NCBI GenBank assembly: GCA_902624315.1
Contig: CACNXC010000002.1
Span: 1 to 64,000, forward strand
Direction of reading: 5' to 3'
Length of the DNA: 64,000 nucleotides
Source of the DNA: an uncultured Pelagibacteraceae bacterium
Lineage (GTDB): Bacteria; Pseudomonadota; Alphaproteobacteria; Pelagibacterales; Pelagibacteraceae
Positions 29,922-40,028 of this stretch are shown piece after piece. The notes beneath the pieces are model-generated. The model did not search any database. It had not been told where the DNA came from and saw nothing but the letters and a program-made list of their open reading frames with translations. The stretch's first letter is position 1. Each line of letters starts with the position of its first letter. The position numbers were made by a program, and so were the translations under genes.

Positions 29922-31355
29922 ATGGAAAATAAAAAAAATTTTTACATCGATGGAAAATGGGTTGCTCCTAAAAGTAAAAAAGAAATAAAAGTAATTAATC
30001 CTGCTACAGAGGAAAATTGTGCGGTTATTTCTTTAGGTAATAAAGAAGATATTGATTATGCGGTAAGTTCAGCGAAAAAAGCTTATAGCACTTGGGCATT
30101 TTCGCCTAAAGAGGAAAGAATAAGATTATTAGAAAAATTGTATGAAAATTATAAGAAAAGATGGGCAGATATTGCTACAGCTATTACCACAGAAATGGGA
30201 GCTCCTAAAGACTTTGCAACAAAACTGCAAGCAGGCACAGGTGCAGCACATCTAAAATCATTTATTAGATATCTTAAAAATTTTGAATTTGAAAAACCTC
30301 TGGGTGAACATGCTCCTAATCAAAGATTAATTTATGAGCCAAAAGGAGTGTGTGCTTTGATTACGCCATGGAATTGGCCAATGAATCAAGTTTGTCTTAA
30401 AGTTGCACCAGCTTTAGCCTCTGGTTGTACTATGATTTTAAAACCATCTGAACTTGCTCCTTTATCATCAATGATTCTAGCAGAGTTAATTGATGAAACA
30501 AAATTTCCTGCTGGAGTATTCAATTTAGTGAATGGAGATGGTGAAACTACTGGTAATGCACTCACAAGTCATCCTGACGTCAACATGATTTCATTTACTG
30601 GCTCTACTCGAGCTGGAGCATTAATTTCACAAAATGCAGCTAAAGATTTTAAAAGAGTAAGTCTAGAATTAGGAGGAAAGGGAGCAAATATAATTTTTAA
30701 AGATGCTGATCCAGATGCTATTGAAAGAGGAGCTTTAAGATGTTTCAGAAATTCTGGTCAGTCGTGTAATGCTCCAACTAGAATGCTTGTTGAAAAATCA
30801 ATGTATAATGAAGCTGTAGAAAGATTAAAAAAATATACTGAAAATTTTGAAGTTGGTGATCCAAAAAAGGAAGGAGAGCATATTGGTCCTGTTATTTCTA
30901 AAACCCAATATAATAAAATCCAAACTTTAATTAAAAAGGGTATAGATGAGGGTGCAAAATTAGTTGCAGGAGGCGCTGGTAAACCAGAGGGATTTGAAAA
31001 AGGATACTTTGTCAAACCAACAGTTTTTGTTGATGTAAAAAATGATATGGAAGTTGCAAGAACAGAAATTTTTGGTCCAGTGTTATCTGTAATGCCTTTT
31101 GAAAATGAAGAAGAAGCAATTAAGATCGCTAATGATACTCCTTATGGATTGACTAATTACATTCAAACGCAAGACAAAGAAAAAGTTAAAAGAGTTGCGA
31201 GAAAGTTAAGATCAGGAATGGTAGACGTAAATGGAGCTGGAATTGCTGTAGATGCACCATTTGGAGGTTTTAAACATTCTGGAATTGGTAGAGAAGCTGG
31301 TGAACATGGTCTTGAGGAATTTTTAGAAGTGAAAGCTGTTGGTGGCTGGAATTAA
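29922..31355 (+). CDS. NAD(P)-dependent aldehyde dehydrogenase
   Basis: LELGGKGANIIF, FRNSGQSCNAPTR. Confidence 0.92.
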   Translation: MENKKNFYIDGKWVAPKSKKEIKVINPATEENCAVISLGNKEDIDYAVSSAKKAYSTWAFSPKEERIRLLEKLYENYKKRWADIATAITTEMGAPKDFATKLQAGTGAAHLKSFIRYLKNFEFEKPLGEHAPNQRLIYEPKGVCALITPWNWPMNQVCLKVAPALASGCTMILKPSELAPLSSMILAELIDETKFPAGVFNLVNGDGETTGNALTSHPDVNMISFTGSTRAGALISQNAAKDFKRVSLELGGKGANIIFKDADPDAIERGALRCFRNSGQSCNAPTRMLVEKSMYNEAVERLKKYTENFEVGDPKKEGEHIGPVISKTQYNKIQTLIKKGIDEGAKLVAGGAGKPEGFEKGYFVKPTVFVDVKNDMEVARTEIFGPVLSVMPFENEEEAIKIANDTPYGLTNYIQTQDKEKVKRVARKLRSGMVDVNGAGIAVDAPFGGFKHSGIGREAGEHGLEEFLEVKAVGGWN

Positions 31356-32542
31356 TTTAAAGAAGATTTTTTTTTTAGACCATCTAAAAATTTTAAACAT
31401 TTTTTAATTTCATTTAATTCAATAAATTCATCAACTTTGTGAGCTTGTTCAATCGAACCAGGACCACAAACAACAGTACTCATCCCGATTTCTTGAAACA
31501 AGCCAGCTTCAGTGCCAAAAGAAACAACCTCTCTCGAATTGTCCCCAGTCAAACTTGAAACTAACTCACATGCCTCTGAGTTTTTAACACGATCAAAACC
31601 AGTTACTTCACCTATTATTTTTTTAGTTATTTTTGAATTCGGAAATACTTTTCTCATTTCTGGTAATAAAATTTCATTAGCATACTTGTCTATTTTTTGA
31701 TTTAAAAAAACTCCATCTTCTTTAACCACCGGTCTAGTCTCCCATTCAATATAACATTTATCAGCTATCACATTGTGTGCTATGCCACCAAATATTCCTC
31801 CCACCTGCAAAGTAGAAAAAGGCGGATCGAATATCGAATCTTTAGGAGCTCTTTTTTTTAAGTCCTGTCTTAATTCGATGAGTTTGTTTGCGTAACGTGA
31901 AGCAAACTCAACAGCACTAACCCCTTTATGTGGCATTGAACTATGACCCGCTAAACCCTCAAAATAAGTTGTATATTCATAACAACCTTTGTGAGCATCT
32001 ATAATTTTCATTTTAGTTGGCTCACCAATTATACATATGCCGTCTTGAATCTTTCTTTTTTTTAACTCCTCAATTAATATGGGCGCTCCAAGACAAGCAG
32101 TCTCTTCATCGAATGTAAATGAAAAATGGATATCTCTATTTAATTCCACCTTTGAATAAATTGGCGCATAAGCTAAAACACATGCGATAAAACCTTTCAT
32201 ATCACATGCACCTCTGCCATAAAGTTTATCATCTTTGATTGTAGCTTTAAAAGGATCAGTGCTCCAACTTTTTGAGACTGGAACAGTATCAGTGTGACCA
32301 GATAAGATAATTGGTTTTATCCCATTTGTTTTTTTTGCTTTGAATGTAGCAAAAAGATTAACTCTTTTCTTTTCCTCATCAAAAGTTTTAAATGAGGTTG
32401 CACCTAATTTGTGAAGATAGTCTTCACAATAATTTATTAAATTACTATTATCGTCTCCAGAAATCGTTTTGAATCTGATTAAATCGGTCAAAATTTTGAT
32501 GCAATTTTCATATAATTTTTCAGTATTAATTTCTGTACTCAT
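31352..32542 (-). CDS. argE: acetylornithine deacetylase (M20 family)
   Basis: LSGHTDTVPV...GRGACDMKGF...FGTEAGLFQ. Confidence 0.85.
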   Translation of the reverse strand: MSTEINTEKLYENCIKILTDLIRFKTISGDDNSNLINYCEDYLHKLGATSFKTFDEEKKRVNLFATFKAKKTNGIKPIILSGHTDTVPVSKSWSTDPFKATIKDDKLYGRGACDMKGFIACVLAYAPIYSKVELNRDIHFSFTFDEETACLGAPILIEELKKRKIQDGICIIGEPTKMKIIDAHKGCYEYTTYFEGLAGHSSMPHKGVSAVEFASRYANKLIELRQDLKKRAPKDSIFDPPFSTLQVGGIFGGIAHNVIADKCYIEWETRPVVKEDGVFLNQKIDKYANEILLPEMRKVFPNSKITKKIIGEVTGFDRVKNSEACELVSSLTGDNSREVVSFGTEAGLFQEIGMSTVVCGPGSIEQAHKVDEFIELNEIKKCLKFLDGLKKKSSLN

Positions 32543-32571
32543 GAATAATAACTAATATATATACTGAATTT

Positions 32572-32913
32572 ATGAAAGAACAAATAACATACGATATATT
32601 TGATAAAGTTGACATACGAGTAGGGACAGTAATTTCTGTAAAAAAAAATGAGAAAGCAAGAAAACCATCTTTAGTAGTTGAGGTGGATTTTGGAAAAGAG
32701 ATAGGAATTAAACAATCTTCAGCACAAATTACTCATTATTATAATGAGGATAATTTAAAAGGTAAACAAGTAATCGGAGTTTGTAATTTTCCTGAAAAAA
32801 ATATTGCTGGAGTGGTGTCTCAAGTTTTGATTTTAGGCTCAATAGATAAAGAAGGCAAAGTGATTCTCGTTCATCCATCTCAACAATCAGAAAATGGTCT
32901 TCCAATAGCCTAA
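32572..32913 (+). CDS. csaA: CsaA-like tRNA-binding domain protein
   Basis: FDKVDIRVGTV...HPSQQSENGLPIA. Confidence 0.85.
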   Translation: MKEQITYDIFDKVDIRVGTVISVKKNEKARKPSLVVEVDFGKEIGIKQSSAQITHYYNEDNLKGKQVIGVCNFPEKNIAGVVSQVLILGSIDKEGKVILVHPSQQSENGLPIA

Positions 32914-32915
32914 GT

Positions 32916-33506
32916 ATGCATCCTGAAATATTATCAATTTCTTTATTTTGGTTTGTCACAGCGTATACGCCGGGTCCGAATAATGTAGTCGCATCTTACT
33001 CTGGATTTAATTTTGGGATAAAAAAAACAATCCCTCATATTCTTGGCGTGACTTTAGGATTCACTTCATTAGTTTTGTTTTTATCGATAGGTTTAATTAA
33101 TGTTTTTAAATTATTTCCCATCATTCAAATAGTTATTAGATATCTTGGGACTTTATTTTTAATTTATCTGGCTTATAAGATTGCGTTTTCAACCTCTTCA
33201 AATGAAACTCATAAAGAAAACCCTGTAAAATTTATTGAAACCTTTTTATTTCAATATTTAAATCCCAAAGGTGTCACTGTTGCAATTATTGTTGTCTCTA
33301 CTTATGTTGAATTAGGGATTAATTATATAAGTTATGCGACTCAAATAGTTGTTCTTGCTTTTCTATTTTCTGTCACAAGTATTACTTTGTGGACGTTTGT
33401 TGGTAAATTTTTGAGGAAATTTGCGACAAATGATAAATTTATTAAGTACTTTAATTATGTTATGTCAGGGCTTCTTTTATTAAGCATAATTACATTTTAT
33501 ATATAG
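32916..33506 (+). CDS. LysE/RhtB-family transporter
   Basis: TPGPNNVVASYSGFNFG. Confidence 0.85.
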   Translation: MHPEILSISLFWFVTAYTPGPNNVVASYSGFNFGIKKTIPHILGVTLGFTSLVLFLSIGLINVFKLFPIIQIVIRYLGTLFLIYLAYKIAFSTSSNETHKENPVKFIETFLFQYLNPKGVTVAIIVVSTYVELGINYISYATQIVVLAFLFSVTSITLWTFVGKFLRKFATNDKFIKYFNYVMSGLLLLSIITFYI

Positions 33507-33510
33507 AAAT

Positions 33511-36180
33511 ATGAAACCAGGTAAAATCAACTCTTACAAAACTCTTTCTGATATAGAAATAAATAATAAAAAATTTAAATTTTATTCATTAAAGAAAGCA
33601 GAAGAAAATGGTTTGGAGGGTATTTCCAAATTACCAAAATCCCTTAAAGTTTTGTTAGAAAATTTGTTAAGATATGAGGATGATATATCGGTTACAAAAA
33701 ATCAAATTGAGGCAATCAAAAATTGGCTAAAAACAAAAAAATCAAAAACAGAAATTGCTTATCGACCCGCAAGAGTGTTACTACAAGATTACACTGGAAT
33801 TCCTGCAGTGGCTGACTTGGCAGCTATGAGAGAAGCTGTGAAAGAAAAAAATAAAGATCCTAATACAATTAATCCACTTTCTGCAGTAGATCTCGTTATT
33901 GATCATTCAGTTCAAGTTGATCAGTCTGCTAAAGCAGATTCGTTTGATAAAAATGTTGAAATTGAATTTAATAGAAATGGTGAGAGATATTCTTTTTTAA
34001 AATGGGGTCAGCAAGCATTCAACAACTTTAGAATAGTTCCCCCTGGAACAGGAATTTGTCATCAAGTTAATTTAGAATACTTATCCAAAGTAGTATGGAG
34101 TGAAGAATTTGAAGGACAAAATTATCTTTTTCCAGACACATTAGTAGGGACCGATAGCCATACAACCATGGTCAACGGACTTTCAGTTTTAGGATGGGGA
34201 GTAGGAGGTATTGAAGCTGAAGCGGGTATGTTAGGTCAGCCCATTTCAATGCTTATTCCTGAAGTAATAGGTTTTGAAGTAAAAAACAAAATGCCAGAAG
34301 GTACTACTGCAACAGACTTAGTTTTAACAGTTGTTAAAATGTTAAGAGACAAGGGTGTGGTTGGAAAGTTTGTAGAATTTTATGGCGATGGTTTAAAGAA
34401 TTTAACTTTAGCTGATCGTGCAACAATTGCAAATATGGCTCCAGAGTATGGAGCAACCTGTGGTTTTTTTCCAATAGATGAAGAAACTTTAAGATATCTA
34501 AAATTTTCTGGCAGAGATGAAATGACATTAAAAATAGTCGAGGAATATGCGAAGTCTCAGGGTTTGTGGTCTAGTGAAGATATTGATTTTACTGATACTT
34601 TAACTTTGGATATGACAACTATTGTTCCTACTATCTCAGGGCCGAAAAGACCACAAGATAAGGTTTTATTAACTGATGCTTCAACTAGTTTTAAGAAAAG
34701 TTTTTCTGAAGTGACTGGTAAAAAAGATTTTTCAGTTTCAAAAGTTAAAGATATGAAATATTCAATTAAAGATGGATCTATTTTAATTGCGGCAATTACA
34801 TCTTGTACAAACACTTCTAATCCAAATGTTTTAATTGGAGCAGGGCTCTTAGCCAAAAAAGCTGTTGAATTAGGATTAGAGGTAAAACCTTGGGTTAAAA
34901 CTTCATTAGCACCAGGATCACAAGTTGTAACAGACTATCTGGAGAAAGCAGGTTTGAATACTTATTTAGATAAACTTGGTTTTCATCTAGTTGGTTATGG
35001 TTGTACTACGTGCATCGGAAATTCAGGTCCATTAGCTGATGAGATTGTTGAATCTATACAAAAAGAAAATATCTATGCTGTTTCGGTACTGTCTGGGAAT
35101 AGAAATTTCGAGGGTAGAATTTCTCCACATATAAAAGCAAATTATCTTGCCTCACCTCCGTTAGTCGTTGCTTATGCTCTTGCCGGTCATATGAATTTTG
35201 ATTTGTATAAAGATAGCTTTGGTAAAGATAAAGATGGTAAAGATATTTTTATGAAAGATATTTGGCCATCAAATAAAGAAATTGAAGATGTATTAAAATC
35301 ATCTTTAAACCCAGAAATGTTTGTGAAGAGATATTCAAATGTTTCTGAAGGACCAAAGCAATGGCAACAAATTAAAACAGATAAAAGTAGTATCTATAAT
35401 TGGGAAGAAAATTCTACATATGTAAAAAAACCGCCTTTTTTTGAAAATCTTCCAGATCAACCTGAAGGTTTTAAAAAAATTCATGATGCTCGTCCATTAT
35501 TAATTTTGGGCGATATGGTTACTACAGATCATATCTCTCCTGCAGGTAACATCCAAAAGGAAAGCCCGACAGGAGAATATTTTATGAAACATCAAATTTT
35601 ACCTAAAGATTATAATTCTTATGGTGCCAGAAGAGGAAATCACGAAGTGATGATGAGAGGAACATTTGCTAATATTAGAATAAGAAATGAGATGGCACCT
35701 GGTACAGAAGGTGGATTTACAACGCTTTACCCAGAAAAAAAAGTGATGCCAATTTATGATGCAGTTGTTGAATATAAAAAAAGAGGAACAGATTTAGTTG
35801 TTATCGGTGGAAAAGAATATGGAACAGGCTCGTCAAGAGATTGGGCAGCGAAAGGAACCAAACTTTTAGGAGTAAAGACTGTAATTGCTGAAAGTTTTGA
35901 GAGAATTCATAGATCTAACTTAATTGGGATGGGTATTTTGCCATTACAATTTATTGATAATATTGATAGGAAAAATTTAAAATTAATTGGTTCAGAATTG
36001 ATTAGTATAATCAATCTTGAAAATGGAATTAATCCTTCTGATAAAGTTAAAGTAGAAATCAAGTATGCTTCAGGTGAAATTAAAACGATCCAAGCACTTT
36101 GTAGAATAGATACTAAAAATGAGCTAGAGTATTATAAAAATGGAGGAATATTACAATACGTTCTCCGAAATATGATTTAA
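33511..36180 (+). CDS. acnA: aconitate hydratase A
   Basis: 889 aa, SCTNTSNP, CTTCIGNSGPL, GTGSSRDWAAKGT. Confidence 0.95.
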   Translation: MKPGKINSYKTLSDIEINNKKFKFYSLKKAEENGLEGISKLPKSLKVLLENLLRYEDDISVTKNQIEAIKNWLKTKKSKTEIAYRPARVLLQDYTGIPAVADLAAMREAVKEKNKDPNTINPLSAVDLVIDHSVQVDQSAKADSFDKNVEIEFNRNGERYSFLKWGQQAFNNFRIVPPGTGICHQVNLEYLSKVVWSEEFEGQNYLFPDTLVGTDSHTTMVNGLSVLGWGVGGIEAEAGMLGQPISMLIPEVIGFEVKNKMPEGTTATDLVLTVVKMLRDKGVVGKFVEFYGDGLKNLTLADRATIANMAPEYGATCGFFPIDEETLRYLKFSGRDEMTLKIVEEYAKSQGLWSSEDIDFTDTLTLDMTTIVPTISGPKRPQDKVLLTDASTSFKKSFSEVTGKKDFSVSKVKDMKYSIKDGSILIAAITSCTNTSNPNVLIGAGLLAKKAVELGLEVKPWVKTSLAPGSQVVTDYLEKAGLNTYLDKLGFHLVGYGCTTCIGNSGPLADEIVESIQKENIYAVSVLSGNRNFEGRISPHIKANYLASPPLVVAYALAGHMNFDLYKDSFGKDKDGKDIFMKDIWPSNKEIEDVLKSSLNPEMFVKRYSNVSEGPKQWQQIKTDKSSIYNWEENSTYVKKPPFFENLPDQPEGFKKIHDARPLLILGDMVTTDHISPAGNIQKESPTGEYFMKHQILPKDYNSYGARRGNHEVMMRGTFANIRIRNEMAPGTEGGFTTLYPEKKVMPIYDAVVEYKKRGTDLVVIGGKEYGTGSSRDWAAKGTKLLGVKTVIAESFERIHRSNLIGMGILPLQFIDNIDRKNLKLIGSELISIINLENGINPSDKVKVEIKYASGEIKTIQALCRIDTKNELEYYKNGGILQYVLRNMI

Positions 36181-36182
36181 TT

Positions 36183-36827
36183 ATGGATGAAGATATAGCA
36201 ATCATTAATAGCAATACTAGAAATCAGAGAATAAAAGATTTTTTTACAAAAAATAAAAAACTAATCATATCTTTTTTAATCACTTTGATACTAATTTTGC
36301 TAGGTTTTTACTCATATCAAATCTATCAAGATAAAAATAAAATTAAAATTTCAGATAAGTATAATAGTTCAATCATTAAACATAAGAATGGAGATAATTC
36401 CGGGATAGTATCGGCCATGCAAGAGATAGTAGAAAATAAAGATCCAACTTATTCTCCATTGGCTTTGTATTACTTGATAGATAATGAGTTAGTGAGTGAT
36501 AAAAATAAAATTAATAGCTTGTTTGATATATTGATTAACAAAACTTCATTGGATAGTGAAATTAAGTATCTTATTATTTATAAAAAAGCTCTTTATAATG
36601 CTGATACAATCAATGAAGGTCAAATTTTAGAAATTTTAAATCCTGTAATTAATTCAAAAAGTGTTTGGAAGTCTCATGCTTTATATTTGATAGCAGAGTA
36701 CTTTTACTCTAAAGGTGAAAAGCAAAAATCCAAAGAATTTTTCAGTCAAATAATTACTTTAGAAAACGCTAATTTGGATATACTCAAGGAAACACAAAAA
36801 AGACTAAACAGAGATTTGAGTGAATAA
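36183..36827 (+). CDS. YfgM-like TM-anchored tetratricopeptide protein
   Basis: Single N-terminal TM, helical repeats, directly upstream of BamB-like gene. Confidence 0.6.
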   Translation: MDEDIAIINSNTRNQRIKDFFTKNKKLIISFLITLILILLGFYSYQIYQDKNKIKISDKYNSSIIKHKNGDNSGIVSAMQEIVENKDPTYSPLALYYLIDNELVSDKNKINSLFDILINKTSLDSEIKYLIIYKKALYNADTINEGQILEILNPVINSKSVWKSHALYLIAEYFYSKGEKQKSKEFFSQIITLENANLDILKETQKRLNRDLSE

Positions 36828-38118
36828 AATATTTGTAATATTAATATTTTCAATTTTTTTATCTAATTGCTCTCTGAATGAAAATTCAAGAATATGGAAT
36901 AAAAAAGAAAAAATTGAAAATGAAAATAAGGTCTCTAAAAAAATTCTTACCGAAAAAGAGATAATTTCAACAGAATTTAATCCTTTATTAAAGTTAGACC
37001 TATCAAAAAATAAGCAAAATAACAAAATTTTTGATCCACTAAATAATTTTGGATCGTCAAAATATAATGGTCAACTGAATAAAGTTAATCAATATAAATT
37101 TTCAAAACTAGAAAATTTTAATCAATTTAATTTTGAGCCACTGATTTTAGATAATGGCGTAATAGTCTTTGAAAAAAAAGGAACTATTATTAGGTTTAAT
37201 GATAATAAAAAAGTTGTTTGGAAAAATAACTTTTATTCAAAAACAGAAAAGAAAATTCATCCCACTTTATCATTTGCAATGACAAATAAAAATTTATTAG
37301 TTGCAGATAGTATAGCGAAAGTTTCAAGTATTAATTTACAAACTGGAAATTTAATTTGGTCAAAAAAAAATGAATATCCATTTAATTCAGAAATCAAAAT
37401 TTTTAAGGACAAATTTTTTGCAGTCGATTTTAAAAATACCCTGAGATGTTTTTATTTAAATGATGGTACAGAGTGCTGGAATATAAAAACTGAAGATTCT
37501 TTTACTGTGTCTAATTCAAAATTCTCAATGTTAATTAAAGATAATTTAGTGATATATAATAATTCCCTCGGGGATATAACTGCAATTGATATTTTGTCTG
37601 GTTTAATTCAATGGCAGCTCCCAACACAAACAAGCAGTATTATGAATGAAACATATGGTTTTAATTTCTCAAAACTAGTTAGTGATGGAAGCTCAATTTA
37701 TTTTTCTAATAATAAAAATCAATTTTACTCTGTGGATTTAAAATCAGGTACTATGAATTGGATGAGTGAAATTAATTCTATTCTTACACCAATTATAATT
37801 GGAAATTTCATTTTTACTGTGTCTGAAAACGGCTATCTTTTTACAATTCAAAAGAATGAAGGGAATATTATTAGAATTAATGATATTTATAAAAATTTTA
37901 ATTTAAAAAAAAGAAAAAGAATAAAACCAACAGGTTTTACCATAGGTGGAAATAATCTTTATCTTACAAATTCTGATGGAAATTTAATTGTTATAAGTTT
38001 AAGCGCCGGAAATGTTATAAAAATTGAAAAAGTTGGCAGAGATTTATTATCAAAACCTTTAATATATGATGAAAATTTATTTATTGTTAAAAATGGCTCT
38101 ATAACCCAATATGATTAG
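36820..38118 (+). CDS. bamB: BamB-like lipoprotein with PQQ-type propeller
   Basis: Lipobox LSNC; repeated NLxWS/GxIxWQ/GTMNW propeller motifs. Confidence 0.75.
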   Translation: MNKIFVILIFSIFLSNCSLNENSRIWNKKEKIENENKVSKKILTEKEIISTEFNPLLKLDLSKNKQNNKIFDPLNNFGSSKYNGQLNKVNQYKFSKLENFNQFNFEPLILDNGVIVFEKKGTIIRFNDNKKVVWKNNFYSKTEKKIHPTLSFAMTNKNLLVADSIAKVSSINLQTGNLIWSKKNEYPFNSEIKIFKDKFFAVDFKNTLRCFYLNDGTECWNIKTEDSFTVSNSKFSMLIKDNLVIYNNSLGDITAIDILSGLIQWQLPTQTSSIMNETYGFNFSKLVSDGSSIYFSNNKNQFYSVDLKSGTMNWMSEINSILTPIIIGNFIFTVSENGYLFTIQKNEGNIIRINDIYKNFNLKKRKRIKPTGFTIGGNNLYLTNSDGNLIVISLSAGNVIKIEKVGRDLLSKPLIYDENLFIVKNGSITQYD

Positions 38119-38120
38119 TT

Positions 38121-38552
38121 ATGTTTTTAAAATTTTTAGACAAAATAGGAAGAAAAAAAGTTGTTTTAGATAGGGGTCCTTCACATCCCAAGTATCATGA
38201 AGCTAAACCATGGATGAATAGATATTATCTCATCTTTCGACACAGACCAAAGTGGTTTCCGTTTAATATTTTAATTCATGAAATGTTAGCGGATGATCAT
38301 GGCGAAGGTGTTCACAATCATACATTTCCATATATCACCATAATACTCAGAGGAGGATATTGGGAGACATTAAGCACAGGAAAATTCTGGCGACCGCCTG
38401 GTTATATAGGATTTAGATCTGCAAATAACTTACATAGAGTAGACTTAAAACCTGGGACGAGGCCTTTAACATTATTTATATCTGGCCCGTTTGGACTAAG
38501 GAAAGGACCAAGATCTGAATACGGAATTGATTTTAAAAGTAAAAAAAATTAA
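38121..38552 (+). CDS. cupin-like protein
   Basis: HNHTFPYITIILRGGYWE...HRVDL. Confidence 0.65.
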   Translation: MFLKFLDKIGRKKVVLDRGPSHPKYHEAKPWMNRYYLIFRHRPKWFPFNILIHEMLADDHGEGVHNHTFPYITIILRGGYWETLSTGKFWRPPGYIGFRSANNLHRVDLKPGTRPLTLFISGPFGLRKGPRSEYGIDFKSKKN

Positions 38553-39604
38553 TGTCTTTAAATCTTGAGGAAAAATTTAAAACTCATTGTGATACACAAA
38601 ATCTAGAGTTAAATCCAAATCAAATAACTTTAGTAAAACAATTAGATAATTTTTATAAAGAAAATTTTAGAAGTAACTTGTTGAATTTTTTTTCCAAACA
38701 ATCCTCAAAAAAAGGTTTTTATCTTTATGGTGGTGTTGGTGTTGGAAAAACTATGATTTTAGATTTTTTTTTTAATCTAGTTAATCAAAAAAAACAACGT
38801 CTTCACTTTAATGAATTTATGTTAAACTTCCATGATTTTGTTCATGATAATAAAGATCAAAATGAGGAAAATGTAATTACTGTATTTGTTAAAGATTTAA
38901 AATCAAAATTTTCACTCATCTTCTTTGACGAATTTCAAGTAACCAATATTGTCGATGCTATGATATTAGGCAAACTATTTCAGGAAATATTTAATCAAAA
39001 TATTAAGGTTATTGTGACCTCAAACACAAAAATATCAGAGCTATATAAAGATGGGTTACAAAGAGATCAATTTAAACCCTTTATTCAAATAATGCAGGAA
39101 AAATCAATAGAGCATGAGTTGATAATTGATGATGATTACAGAAAAAGCAAAGAAACCGAAAAACGAAGATATTTCCATCCTTTAAACCAAGAAACTAATT
39201 TTAAGATAAATAAGTTTTCTAGAATAATTACTAAAAATAAAAAATTATCTCGCAAAGTTTTGAATATCAAAGGTAGAAATTTCGAAATTAAAAATTTTTA
39301 TGAAGGGATTTCAAAGTTTCATTTTGATGAATTGTGTGATCAAAACCTAGGTGGTGAAGATTATTTAAAAATTGCTGAAAGTTCTGAATTTATAATAATT
39401 GAAAATGTACCAGAATTTAGTGATATCAACTCAAATCAACAACAAAGGTTCATAACCCTTATTGATGTAATTTACGATAAAGATAGAGCAATAGCAGTAA
39501 CCGCTGAGCAAAGTTTAGAAAAATTGTCGAGCTCTAAGTCTTTAGAAAAACCATTTAAACGTACAATTAGCCGTTTATTTGAGTTAACATCAAAAAATTA
39601 TTAA
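38552..39604 (+). CDS. zapE: AFG1/ZapE-family ATPase
   Basis: LYGGVGVGKTMILDFFF, IFFDEFQVTNIVDAMIL. Confidence 0.88.
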   Translation: MSLNLEEKFKTHCDTQNLELNPNQITLVKQLDNFYKENFRSNLLNFFSKQSSKKGFYLYGGVGVGKTMILDFFFNLVNQKKQRLHFNEFMLNFHDFVHDNKDQNEENVITVFVKDLKSKFSLIFFDEFQVTNIVDAMILGKLFQEIFNQNIKVIVTSNTKISELYKDGLQRDQFKPFIQIMQEKSIEHELIIDDDYRKSKETEKRRYFHPLNQETNFKINKFSRIITKNKKLSRKVLNIKGRNFEIKNFYEGISKFHFDELCDQNLGGEDYLKIAESSEFIIIENVPEFSDINSNQQQRFITLIDVIYDKDRAIAVTAEQSLEKLSSSKSLEKPFKRTISRLFELTSKNY

Positions 39605-39605
39605 T

Positions 39606-40028
39606 ATGAAACAAGAATTTTATAATCTTAAAATAGATACCAATGGTCAACGATTGTATGAATTTACTGATCAAACATTAAATTGGATTGAAAAAAACAA
39701 TTTTAAAAATGGAATTTTAAATTTAAGTATTCAGCATACGAGCGCCTCGATTATTGTTCAAGAAAATGCTGACCCAGATGTGCAGACTGATTTAATTAAT
39801 TATTTTGATAAATTGGTGCCGATGAATAATAAATTATATATTCACACCACTGAGGGAAAAGATGATATGCCGGCACATATCAAGTCTGCTCTTACTAATA
39901 ATCAAATTTCATTAAGCGTCAAAAATAAAGAACTATTACTAGGTACTTGGCAAGGAATCTATCTTTTTGAACATAGATTAAATCCACAAACAAGAACTAT
40001 AATTCATCATTTTTTTGGTGAAGCTTAA
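39606..40028 (+). CDS. YjbQ/UPF0047-family protein
   Basis: LSIQHTSASIIVQENADPDVQTDL...GTWQGIYLFEHR. Confidence 0.88.
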   Translation: MKQEFYNLKIDTNGQRLYEFTDQTLNWIEKNNFKNGILNLSIQHTSASIIVQENADPDVQTDLINYFDKLVPMNNKLYIHTTEGKDDMPAHIKSALTNNQISLSVKNKELLLGTWQGIYLFEHRLNPQTRTIIHHFFGEA

